From contig JABDQZ010000020.1 of NCBI GenBank assembly GCA_013041975.1, forward strand, positions 1 to 16,616: a stretch of 16,616 bases of DNA, read 5' to 3'. Below are positions 1 through 6,759 of the stretch, piece after piece. Made by a program: the position numbers and the translations under genes. The number at the start of each line of letters is the position of its first letter. Within the stretch, counting starts at the first letter, position 1. The notes under the pieces are model-generated. The model was not told the origin of the DNA. It worked only from the letters and a program-made list of their open reading frames with translations, and did not search any database. The DNA is from Gammaproteobacteria bacterium (lineage in GTDB: Bacteria > Pseudomonadota > Gammaproteobacteria > Chromatiales > Chromatiaceae).

Positions 1-1789
1 CCGGACTGGTCTGCTGGCTTGTGTTATCAATACGATCAATTTCCAGCGATTCAATCACGACATGCTGCTGAAAGCCTTCCGCCAGCATATGGTCGATATA
101 GGAAATTTTCGCCTGATTTTTCAGTGAAACCTTTTCAATCCTGATGGCCACTTTGCTTTTGCTATCAGTCTGTGCCTCAGGCTGATTCACTGCGGTATTC
201 TCCGCATCAGCAGCCAGCTTGTCCAGGGCCAGTAAATGTTCAAAGTGCCATACACCAGATTTGGAACGGTACAGATTAGCGTTAATGTTTGAAGGCGTAA
301 CCTGCTTGATAGCCAGTCCATCCGCTGCAGAATAATCAAGTTGCTCAAGAATCAACTCGTCCTGCTTGTAGATGAAGTTTTCCTTGATTTCTTCATTGGC
401 CGCTATGACCGACTTATCCAGACGTAATTCGCTGATTGCAAGCTGGTCCATGTGAATCTTATCCGCTGCTTGCAGTTTAAGAGTATCGGCCTTGATATGA
501 CTTGCCGATATCAGCCCCTGGTTATTCGATATGCGGCTGACTTTAAGTCCCTCGAGCTCGGCATTGGCAGAAGATGACAGTGTCATGGTTTCTTCTGCTT
601 TTTGCAGGGCAAGATCGCCATGCCAGTTGATATTCTCATTCACCGCCATGAAATCTTTTTCAGGCTGCTTAATCTGCAATCCCTGGGTGTCCAGTTGGCC
701 AGCCACCATCAAGTCCAGCTTGCCTGATGAGGCCAATGTCAGGTTCGCTTTTCCTGACCAGTCAAACTGGCGGTTATCCATACTGAGCGATGTTTTTGGC
801 TCCTGGAAGACCAGCTCAATAATACCCAGTTTGCCATCTGTCTTTATTTGAGTTGAACCCTTGCCCAGTGATTGCCCGGAGACAGTTCCGCTCCATTGCA
901 TTGCTTTCGTATGGATTTCAGCTTCAGCGGCTTTCCAGTTCAAATTCTGCAACTGAGTTTTCCCCTGATGGGAAAAAGTCAGTTGGCCATTTTTCAGTAA
1001 TTGTAATTGCAAAGCATTTTCGGCACTGACGTTTAGCCTGTTTGACGAAAAAGACGGAGAAATTTCGGTCAGAAACGGGGTTACCTCAAGTTTGTTGACT
1101 GAATAATCCCCTTCAAAGCCAGGCTCTTCGACGAAAGCAGACACCTTACCGGACAAATTAACGGCTGATCCATTCAGAAGGGCTTGAAGATCAACCGAAA
1201 ACGCTTCTGCATTTTTAGCGGTATCAAGATTGTCGATATTCAGTCTGGCAATATTGACAGCGGACTCCAGTGCCGATTTTTTGATTGCATATTGATGGCT
1301 ATTGAAAACCAGCGAGGAAACCAGCAATGACCACTCAGTATCACCCTGTTTTGTGTCTTCAGGCTGAGACGATGGTGCAGTCAGGGATATACCACCAAAA
1401 CGGTGTGCAGCCGGGTCAGACAGATCGACGGACATAGCCAGTTCATCGATGAGGACCTGTGGAATAACAACCCTGTGCTCAAACAAGGGAAGCCTCAGCA
1501 TACTCACCTGGAGGCTTTTCAGCTTCAGTGTTTCCACTCCCTGTCGCCTGGCCGATAAATCATAAATTGCCAGTTCGGCTGTAAAAGGATTGAAATCAAC
1601 ATTTTCAATACTGACCTCATCGGCACCATTGGCCAGCAACCACTTTTGCAGCTGCGACGAAATCACCACAGGTAAAACGGATATGACAATGGTTAACAGC
1701 ACAAGAAAAGACACCGCAACCGTCGCCCATTTGTGCTTGCGCAAACCGGCACTGATAACTGACCAGCTGGCAGAAAAGGATTTATTCAT
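1..1789 (-). CDS. DUF748/AsmA-like envelope protein, N-terminal part (cut by window edge)
   Basis: The minus strand reads open from an ATG at 1789 to the window edge, giving about 596 residues without a stop. The C-terminus lies outside, so only part of the protein is visible. It begins with a short cytoplasmic stretch and one hydrophobic membrane segment (about residues 22-43). Next comes the DUF748 opening signature: a 'QKWLLANGADEV' stretch followed by 'ENVDFNPFTAEL'. The rest is long, beta-rich, Asn/Ser/Leu-heavy sequence as in AsmA-like proteins. Family members are inner-membrane-anchored periplasmic proteins, often of 1000 residues or more, and are thought to act in envelope assembly or lipid transfer; no specific function can be assigned here. 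It starts 12 nt after the DUF302 gene on the same strand and is probably co-transcribed with it. The Shine-Dalgarno is weak (AGG). Confidence 0.85.
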   Translation of the reverse strand, partial: MNKSFSASWSVISAGLRKHKWATVAVSFLVLLTIVISVLPVVISSQLQKWLLANGADEVSIENVDFNPFTAELAIYDLSARRQGVETLKLKSLQVSMLRLPLFEHRVVIPQVLIDELAMSVDLSDPAAHRFGGISLTAPSSQPEDTKQGDTEWSLLVSSLVFNSHQYAIKKSALESAVNIARLNIDNLDTAKNAEAFSVDLQALLNGSAVNLSGKVSAFVEEPGFEGDYSVNKLEVTPFLTEISPSFSSNRLNVSAENALQLQLLKNGQLTFSHQGKTQLQNLNWKAAEAEIHTKAMQWSGTVSGQSLGKGSTQIKTDGKLGIIELVFQEPKTSLSMDNRQFDWSGKANLTLASSGKLDLMVAGQLDTQGLQIKQPEKDFMAVNENINWHGDLALQKAEETMTLSSSANAELEGLKVSRISNNQGLISASHIKADTLKLQAADKIHMDQLAISELRLDKSVIAANEEIKENFIYKQDELILEQLDYSAADGLAIKQVTPSNINANLYRSKSGVWHFEHLLALDKLAADAENTAVNQPEAQTDSKSKVAIRIEKVSLKNQAKISYIDHMLAEGFQQHVVIESLEIDRIDNTSQQTSP

Positions 1790-1801
1790 GGGGTAGCCTG
1801 T

Positions 1802-2293
1802 TTACCAGTCAGCCGCTTCTTCTACGATTTCTGTCATCAATGCCTGCATCGCATTGGTAGCCTCTATTGATGCTTTATCAAGCACATAGGGCTTGCGAAA
1901 AGTGATATAAATTTGCCCCGGCGTTGCATTCAGTTCATAAACGGCAATATTGAACGGGCATAAAACGATGTTCTGTATATTGGCCTGAATCAATTGGTGG
2001 GATACCTTTGCACTGCAAAATTCGACCATTTCGCCGTTTTTCAACACCGGTTCAGTGATACCGAAAGTTGGACCAGTGCTGCCCAGCATGCCACTTGATG
2101 GCAAGGTATGCGCGATATTGATTCCCTTGCCCGTAATGGTTTCCTTCACTGCATCCAGAATATCTTCAAAAGCTGCATCTTTGACGATTTTCGTATAAAT
2201 CAGTGGTTCTTCTTCTCCACCTGCCAGCGCCAAACCATTCAGCCCGGCCAGCAAAGCCAGAGAAACTACCCAATTGACAAAAACTTTTTTCAT
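1802..2293 (-). CDS. Secreted DUF302 domain protein
   Basis: This encodes 163 residues. I place the start at the ATG of 2293, not 16 codons upstream. From here the protein opens with a typical signal peptide (MKK, hydrophobic core, likely cleavage after LALA at residue 24). A GAGGGG Shine-Dalgarno lies 10 nt before this ATG, and the longer start would overlap the VOC gene. The mature part matches the DUF302 fold: an 'AFEDILDAVKETI' helix, then the strand 'NIVLCPFNIAVYEL' with a cysteine, then a C-terminal helix. DUF302 proteins are small, usually periplasmic, and of unknown biochemical role; some are suspected to bind metals or small ligands. The gene lies 7 nt after the VOC gene and 12 nt before the DUF748 gene, so the three look like one operon. 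Confidence 0.85.
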   Translation of the reverse strand: MKKVFVNWVVSLALLAGLNGLALAGGEEEPLIYTKIVKDAAFEDILDAVKETITGKGINIAHTLPSSGMLGSTGPTFGITEPVLKNGEMVEFCSAKVSHQLIQANIQNIVLCPFNIAVYELNATPGQIYITFRKPYVLDKASIEATNAMQALMTEIVEEAADW

Positions 2294-2300
2294 GACGAAA

Positions 2301-2672
2301 TCACCCCTCAATAAATTCCAGTGCATTACCATCAGGATCACGACAAAAAAGCGCCTTGCGACCTGATTTACTTATAGTGAAATCAATATTACCCCTCTCA
2401 AGGGTTTCCACCAACCCGGATAATCCATCAATCCTGAAAGCCAGGTGACGGTCCCGGCCACCATGCTGAGGCCGGTTCTCCACAGGATCAGGATTGGGCA
2501 ATTCCAGCAGATGTATCTGTTGATCGCCAATATTGAGCCAGGCGCCCGGATAGCCCAGGTCAGGTCTTTCCATCTCCTGTGCCAATCCGAGAAGATCGCG
2601 GTAAAACCTCAGTGATACCTCGGTATCATTTACAATAAGGCTGGCATGATGAAATTGGCTTATATGGAACAT
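2301..2672 (-). CDS. VOC-family (glyoxalase/dioxygenase fold) protein
   Basis: This encodes 123 residues, the usual size for a single vicinal-oxygen-chelate unit with two beta-alpha-beta-beta-beta halves. The first half opens with 'FHHASLIVNDTEVSLRFYRDLLG', the classic N-terminal signature, and includes the strand 'QIHLLEL'. The second half has 'HLAFRI' and ends with 'RDPDGNALEFIE', the classic C-terminal signature. Probable metal ligands are H9 (or H8), H54 or E57, H76 and E119. The family includes glyoxalase I, fosfomycin-resistance enzymes, extradiol dioxygenases and lyases. The sequence does not say which reaction this one performs, so no symbol is given. It is the first gene of a minus-strand run with DUF302 and DUF748, and is divergent from the HExxH gene across a 44-nt gap. 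Confidence 0.85.
   Translation of the reverse strand: MFHISQFHHASLIVNDTEVSLRFYRDLLGLAQEMERPDLGYPGAWLNIGDQQIHLLELPNPDPVENRPQHGGRDRHLAFRIDGLSGLVETLERGNIDFTISKSGRKALFCRDPDGNALEFIEG
2304..2309 (-). promoter_or_regulatory. Shine-Dalgarno of the DUF302 gene inside the VOC gene
   Basis: GAGGGG is read on the minus strand immediately before the VOC stop codon, 10 nt from the DUF302 ATG. It decides the DUF302 start and suggests translational coupling between the two genes. Confidence 0.6.
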
Positions 2673-2701
2673 GGTTTTGGCTGGCTTGTTGACAAATACC
2701 C

Positions 2702-2707
2702 TATACT
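2702..2707 (+). promoter_or_regulatory. Possible -10 box of the HExxH gene, near-leaderless transcript
   Basis: TATACT ends 9 nt before the ATG at 2717, which would place transcription start at about 2713-2716. No good -35 box sits at the right distance (the only TTGACA, at 2689, is 7 nt away). No Shine-Dalgarno is visible. Confidence 0.3.
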
Positions 2708-2716
2708 CTCATAGTT

Positions 2717-3199
2717 ATGCAAACCTTTGGTGATATAAAAGACGATAGTCTTGCAGCATTGATGTCACGTTTTGGTATTAAAATCCATGCGGTCGAACCT
2801 GGTGAGGATATTCCTGGCTCACACTTTGGGGACAGTGAAGCCGGACTGATTGACAGTAATCTTTATTTAAGAGCTGACACACCAACCCATTCTGCGCTTC
2901 ATGAAGCCTGCCATTACATCTGCATGGATAACCAGCGTCGTGAACATCTGCATACCGATGCCGGTGGTGGTTATGATGAGGAAAACGCTGTCTGTTATCT
3001 GCAGATAGTGTTGGCCAAATGGATAACCGGCAACAGTTCCCTGCAGCTAATGAATGAGATGAATGATTGGGGATATACTTTCCGTCTTGGTTCGGCCCTG
3101 GCCTGGTTCAAAGAGGATGCAGAGGATGCCAAACAATGGCTGCTTGATTCAGAACTGATAACCCCGGACAATACTCCTACCTGGAAAACTCGACACTAA
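2717..3199 (+). CDS. Conserved-looking HExxH putative zinc-binding protein, function unknown
   Basis: This encodes 160 residues that I cannot assign to a named family. It has a clear HExxH motif, HEACH at residues 62-66, within 'THSALHEACHYICM'. This is followed 22-23 residues later by E88/E89 in 'GGGYDEENAVCYLQ', a plausible third zinc ligand in the gluzincin arrangement. Two cysteines flank the site (C65, C69). There is no signal peptide or membrane segment, so it is probably cytoplasmic. Whether it is an active peptidase cannot be told from sequence. The start is constrained: an in-frame TGA lies at 2690, and 2717 is the first usable start after it. It has no Shine-Dalgarno, so leaderless initiation is possible; the next ATG (2762) also lacks one. 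galU follows after 21 nt and may be co-transcribed. Confidence 0.8.
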   Translation: MQTFGDIKDDSLAALMSRFGIKIHAVEPGEDIPGSHFGDSEAGLIDSNLYLRADTPTHSALHEACHYICMDNQRREHLHTDAGGGYDEENAVCYLQIVLAKWITGNSSLQLMNEMNDWGYTFRLGSALAWFKEDAEDAKQWLLDSELITPDNTPTWKTRH

Positions 3200-3220
3200 A
3201 TCGTTAAGGACGTCATCACC

Positions 3221-4051
3221 ATGATTCGCAAATGTTTATTTCCTGCTGCCGGTTACGGTACCCGCTTCCTGCCAGCTACTAAATCCATGCCCAAGGAAGT
3301 ATTACCCATCCTCAACAAGCCATTGATTCAGTATGGCGTTGAAGAAGCTGTCAGCGCCGATATTCATCAGATAGGCATCGTCACTGGCCGTGGTAAACGT
3401 GCTGTTGAAGATCATTTCGACATTAACTATGAACTCGAACACCAGATCAGTGGTTCTGCCAAGGAAAGTTATCTCGTTGATATTCGCAGCCTGCTGGATC
3501 AATGCACTTTTTCCTACACGCGTCAGATCGAAATGAAAGGGCTGGGTCATGCCATCCTGACAGGTGAAACGCTCATTGGCCCTGAACCTTTTGCCGTGGT
3601 GCTGGCAGACGATCTTTGCGTTAACTCAGATGGCGACAGCGTCCTCACGCAAATGAAAAAGGTCTATGAAAAATACCGTTGCAGTGTTGTTGCTATTGAG
3701 GAAGTGCCAAAGGATGAAACCTACAAATATGGCGTGATTGAAGCTTCCCAGCTGGAAGACAATGTTTTTGTCATTAACGACATGGTAGAAAAGCCCGCTC
3801 CGGAAGACGCGCCATCCAACCTGGCTATCATCGGTCGCTATATCCTGACACCCGATATATTTGACATCATTCGCGAAACCCCTCCCGGTAAAGGTGGTGA
3901 ACTACAGATCACTGATGCCCTGAAAATTCAGGCACAGCGCAATATGGTGCTGGCACTGAAGTTCGAGGGTCAGCGTTTTGACTGTGGCAGCATTGATGGT
4001 TTTGTCGAGGCAACCAATTTCTTCTACAACAAGCTCAAAGCATCGGAGTAA
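3221..4051 (+). CDS. galU: UTP-glucose-1-phosphate uridylyltransferase
   Basis: The enzyme makes UDP-glucose from UTP and glucose-1-phosphate, in the cytoplasm, for surface polysaccharide, LPS and trehalose-type pathways. At 276 residues it is slightly shorter than the E. coli enzyme (about 300). The nucleotide-binding signature is at the N-terminus: 'FPAAGYGTRFLPATKSMPKE' with G11, G13, R15 and K25. It is followed by 'NKPLIQYGVEEA', by 'VVLADD' (metal/sugar-phosphate aspartates), by 'VEKP', and by a C-terminal 'GKGGELQITDAL' and 'FDCGS' typical of GalU. A TAAGGA Shine-Dalgarno at 3205-3210 supports the start. Its 3' end overlaps the convergent DUF3379 gene by 17 nt, and its terminator hairpin lies inside that gene. 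Confidence 0.96.
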   Translation: MIRKCLFPAAGYGTRFLPATKSMPKEVLPILNKPLIQYGVEEAVSADIHQIGIVTGRGKRAVEDHFDINYELEHQISGSAKESYLVDIRSLLDQCTFSYTRQIEMKGLGHAILTGETLIGPEPFAVVLADDLCVNSDGDSVLTQMKKVYEKYRCSVVAIEEVPKDETYKYGVIEASQLEDNVFVINDMVEKPAPEDAPSNLAIIGRYILTPDIFDIIRETPPGKGGELQITDALKIQAQRNMVLALKFEGQRFDCGSIDGFVEATNFFYNKLKASE

Positions 4052-4745
4052 AAGCAGAAGCTGAGGCCATCCTCAGCTTTTCAGCCAGCATTTCCAGGGG
4101 TTCTCCGGGCATACCGACAAGCGCAAAACTGCCCTTTCCGAAGCGATACAACTTCCCACTGAAATCCGGTGACTGGATGAGCTGGCCCTGTTGCACGCTT
4201 TCATTTGGCATAAACAGCAAGGTGACCGGTCCTTTCCGACCATCCAGTATCAAGTGCAATCCGTATCCTGTGCGCATCCAGCATTTTTCCACGTAGGTGA
4301 TTGCAGGCAATACTGACAGGTCAGGCACTTCAAACTGACTGACATATGCCTCAAGCCGGGCATAGCTCACGCTTTGTGTATTTTTTAGCTGTTCAATTTC
4401 GTGGTCAATATGCGCCAGTACAAAATCGTTCAAGGAACGAATTTGATAGAGGTGAAACGAGATAGCCCCAGTCATTACCAGTAACAGCAGGCCTGCCGCC
4501 ATTGAAAACCCCCGTTTGCGAGACTTTCTGTAGCGCCTGACATTATTCAGAACCGCATCTGGCATCACTGGGTCGGAATCATCATGATCCGCATCCGAAA
4601 AGGCGGCCGCCAAATGTTTCTCAAAAAGCATGGCGTCCCTAAACGCTTTGTTACACGGCGGACAAACCTGTCGGTGAGCATGAAAATCAGCATCTTCATT
4701 CCCGGGTTCTTCCAGCAGTTTTTTCCTGAATTGCTCACATTTCAT
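4035..4745 (-). CDS. DUF3379 membrane protein with anti-sigma-like zinc motif
   Basis: This encodes 236 residues. I use the ATG at 4745, not one 34 codons upstream, because it has a strong Shine-Dalgarno (GGGGAGA) and starts the conserved 'MKCEQFRKKLLEEP' head. The N-terminal cytoplasmic part carries H24-x3-C28-x2-C31, the pattern of zinc-binding anti-sigma factors. A basic stretch (RKSRKRG, about 73-79) precedes a single membrane segment (about 80-100). The remaining region, probably periplasmic, contains 'VLAHIDHE', 'YVEKCW', 'GLHLILDGRKGPVTLLFMP' and matches my recollection of DUF3379. In Shewanella and relatives DUF3379 genes usually sit beside an ECF sigma factor gene; none is next to this one. 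It is convergent with galU (17-nt overlap) and divergent from pabB (56-nt gap). Confidence 0.8.
   Translation of the reverse strand: MKCEQFRKKLLEEPGNEDADFHAHRQVCPPCNKAFRDAMLFEKHLAAAFSDADHDDSDPVMPDAVLNNVRRYRKSRKRGFSMAAGLLLLVMTGAISFHLYQIRSLNDFVLAHIDHEIEQLKNTQSVSYARLEAYVSQFEVPDLSVLPAITYVEKCWMRTGYGLHLILDGRKGPVTLLFMPNESVQQGQLIQSPDFSGKLYRFGKGSFALVGMPGEPLEMLAEKLRMASASAFTPML
4058..4081 (+). terminator. Intrinsic terminator of galU, inside the convergent DUF3379 coding region
   Basis: A perfect 9-bp stem (AAGCTGAGG / CCTCAGCTT) with a CCAT loop ends in TTTT, 7 nt after the galU stop. On the other strand the same bases encode KLRMASA near the C-terminus of the DUF3379 protein. Confidence 0.75.
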
Positions 4746-4801
4746 GATATCTCCCCGTATAATCGACCGGAATTTCCCGTTTTTTATTTCCTGTCTTTTG
4801 A
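4746..4801. promoter_or_regulatory. Divergent promoter region between the DUF3379 gene and pabB
   Basis: A perfect TATAAT sits at 4758-4763 on the plus strand, 38 nt before the pabB ATG. Its -35 is poor (TCACAT at 4735-4740, 17-nt spacer). On the minus strand, GGAAATA (4791-4785) and GGTC (4768-4765) are 16 nt apart, loosely like an ECF-sigma promoter ahead of the DUF3379 gene. pabB has no clear Shine-Dalgarno. Confidence 0.4.
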
Positions 4802-6205
4802 ATGAGCGACATCCTGATAAAAACATTGCCCTACCAGGCGGACCCACTGCCCTTATTCAGTCACCTGAAATCCAGGTCCTGGGCCCAGTTACTGGATAGT
4901 GGTAATTGCAATACAGAACTGGCCCGCTACGACCTGATGGTCGCTGATCCACGCCTGAAAATTATTTCTCAAAAGGGCACCACCCGAATAACTGACAACG
5001 GCGGCAAAATTACAGAGACCCTGGAAAACACCTTTGAACTGGTAAAAACGATACTCGCTGATATTTCCTGTAATGACAGGAGTCTGCCTTTTTGTGGCGG
5101 TGCACTAGGTTACTTCGGCTACGACCTGGCCAGTGAATCTTCGGCAAGCGAACCCGTAACAACCGATCAACGTCCGGTGATGATCGACTTGCCGGATATG
5201 GCTATTGGAATTTATGACTGGGCGGTCATCACAGACCACTTTGAAAAGAAAACGCTGCTGGTGACATGCAGCGAACAAAAAGAAGCGCTTGAGGAGCTAG
5301 AGCAACTGTATTCTGAGCTTTCAGGACATGTAAACAGCATAACCAGCCGTGAAGCCGTACCGGCATTACAGGTGAGTCAACTTGATGTGGATATTGATTA
5401 CACTCACTACAAAAACGGTTTCAACCATATTCAAAACTACCTGAAAGATGGCGACTGCTATCAGATCAACTATGCACGATGCTATTCATCATCCTGCCAG
5501 GGATCGGCATGGGAAAGTTATAAATTGTTACGCCATAACAATCCCGTACCTTTCGGTGCATACCTGGATTTTCCGTTTGGCCAAATTCTGTCTGCCTCGC
5601 CGGAACGCTTTATCAAGGTAAGTGGAAATCATGTTGAAACCCGGCCAATCAAGGGGACACGACCCCGTGGTCTGACCGAAAAGGAAGATAACAAGCTGAA
5701 AGCCGATCTTTCCAACAGTGAAAAGGATCGCGCGGAAAACCTTATGATTGTAGATTTACTGCGAAATGACCTGGGTAAAACCTGTGATCCCGGTACAATT
5801 GAAGTGCCGGAACTCTTTAAGACAGAAACTTTCCCTACGGTTTTTCACCTGGTCAGTACAGTGACTGGAAAAATCAAAAACGGTCTTTCGGCACTCGATG
5901 TGTTACGGCACTGCTTTCCGGGCGGTTCCATTACCGGGGCACCCAAAAAACGTGCGATGGAAATCATTCAGGAACTGGAAAAACACCAGCGTGACATCTA
6001 TTGTGGAGCCATCGGCTATATCAGTTTCAATGGCAACATGGATACCAATATCGCCATCCGAACCATGACTGTCGCTGACAAGCAACTGTGTTTCTGGGCT
6101 GGCGGCGGAATCGTAGCGGATTCAGAGGTTGAAAATGAGTTTCAGGAAACCCGTGACAAAGCAGCGGCATTTTGTCAGCTTTTAAATATCCAGGACATTC
6201 CTTGA
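4802..6205 (+). CDS. pabB: Aminodeoxychorismate synthase component I
   Basis: With the glutaminase PabA, this enzyme turns chorismate into 4-amino-4-deoxychorismate for folate synthesis. At 467 residues it has the usual length. The C-terminal chorismate-binding domain is complete: 'PIKGTRPRG', 'DRAENLMIVDLLRNDLG', 'FPTVFHLVSTVTG', 'CFPGGSITGAPKKRAMEII', 'RDIYCGAIGY' and 'AGGGIVADS'. Lysine 284 in PIKGT is decisive: PabB enzymes carry this nucleophilic lysine, whereas anthranilate synthase TrpE has alanine (PIAGT). The N-terminal region (about 1-170) is more divergent, as usual. pabA and pabC are not nearby, so the gene stands alone. It converges with the DUF2384 gene 22 nt downstream; no strong terminator is visible between them, only a weak 7-bp inverted repeat (GCTGAAT / ATTCAGC, 6206-6232). 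Confidence 0.95.
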   Translation: MSDILIKTLPYQADPLPLFSHLKSRSWAQLLDSGNCNTELARYDLMVADPRLKIISQKGTTRITDNGGKITETLENTFELVKTILADISCNDRSLPFCGGALGYFGYDLASESSASEPVTTDQRPVMIDLPDMAIGIYDWAVITDHFEKKTLLVTCSEQKEALEELEQLYSELSGHVNSITSREAVPALQVSQLDVDIDYTHYKNGFNHIQNYLKDGDCYQINYARCYSSSCQGSAWESYKLLRHNNPVPFGAYLDFPFGQILSASPERFIKVSGNHVETRPIKGTRPRGLTEKEDNKLKADLSNSEKDRAENLMIVDLLRNDLGKTCDPGTIEVPELFKTETFPTVFHLVSTVTGKIKNGLSALDVLRHCFPGGSITGAPKKRAMEIIQELEKHQRDIYCGAIGYISFNGNMDTNIAIRTMTVADKQLCFWAGGGIVADSEVENEFQETRDKAAAFCQLLNIQDIP

Positions 6206-6227
6206 GCTGAATAAACCAGTCCTGAAT

Positions 6228-6686
6228 TCAGCAACGGGTTTTAGGTAGAACGGACCCTGTCAAATCCCATGAAAAGGTACAATCCAGTTCCGATAAAACC
6301 ATAATCAGGCCGGTTTCACCCTGATTAAGAATCATATCCAGCGGTGTTTTCTGGCGAAAACGACGATGACGCATCCTGATCCAGCGTCCGGCCATTTCTG
6401 GGTTGCAGGGATAAGTGGTCCGCAGAGCTTCCGAAATTCTCAGCAGATACCCGGCACGGCGCAGCACCTTTTCATCATCCGGCAACATTTCGTTACCTTC
6501 ACGCAACTTATTGAATTTCCGGGCCCTGTAATTTGATGGCAAAGACAGCATATCCTGCATATCCTGTGTACTTAAGTCCCAGGATTCGAGAAGACTGACA
6601 ACGGCACGGGATAAATCCTTTTGTGCCTGCTGTTGTGTGCTGTTTTCGGACATTTTAAATAACCATGACTGAGTATTATTAGTCAT
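6228..6686 (-). CDS. DUF2384 (Xre/MbcA/ParS-type) antitoxin-like protein
   Basis: This encodes 152 residues. The C-terminal half resembles the toxin-binding domain of Xre/MbcA/ParS antitoxins: W102 and a downstream 'FRQKTPLDMILNQGETGLIMVLSELD'. Before it lies a helical region (about 24-60, 'LLESWDLSTQDMQDMLSLP') that could be a helix-turn-helix, then an 'LLRISEALRTTYP' helix. Such proteins usually pair with a RES-domain toxin, but the neighbouring minus-strand gene does not look like RES. It may therefore be a regulator that has left the toxin-antitoxin context. The start is uncertain: ATG at 6686 or at 6653 (residue 12, beginning MSENSTQQQ); neither has a strong Shine-Dalgarno. The upstream gene on the same strand ends 73 nt away. 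Confidence 0.7.
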   Translation of the reverse strand: MTNNTQSWLFKMSENSTQQQAQKDLSRAVVSLLESWDLSTQDMQDMLSLPSNYRARKFNKLREGNEMLPDDEKVLRRAGYLLRISEALRTTYPCNPEMAGRWIRMRHRRFRQKTPLDMILNQGETGLIMVLSELDCTFSWDLTGSVLPKTRC

Positions 6687-6759
6687 TTTACCAGACTGTG
6701 GGCAATAATTCCTTAGTAATTTGGGTGGTTATTATTCCTATCTCAAACTGGACAAATCA

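Noticed and set aside
2689..2707. TTGACA plus TATACT as a sigma-70 promoter for the HExxH gene
   Set aside because: The two boxes are only 7 nt apart, far too close to be one promoter; at best TATACT acts with another -35.
6206..6232. Hairpin between pabB and the DUF2384 gene as a terminator
   Set aside because: Only 7 bp with a 13-nt loop and no T-run directly after it.
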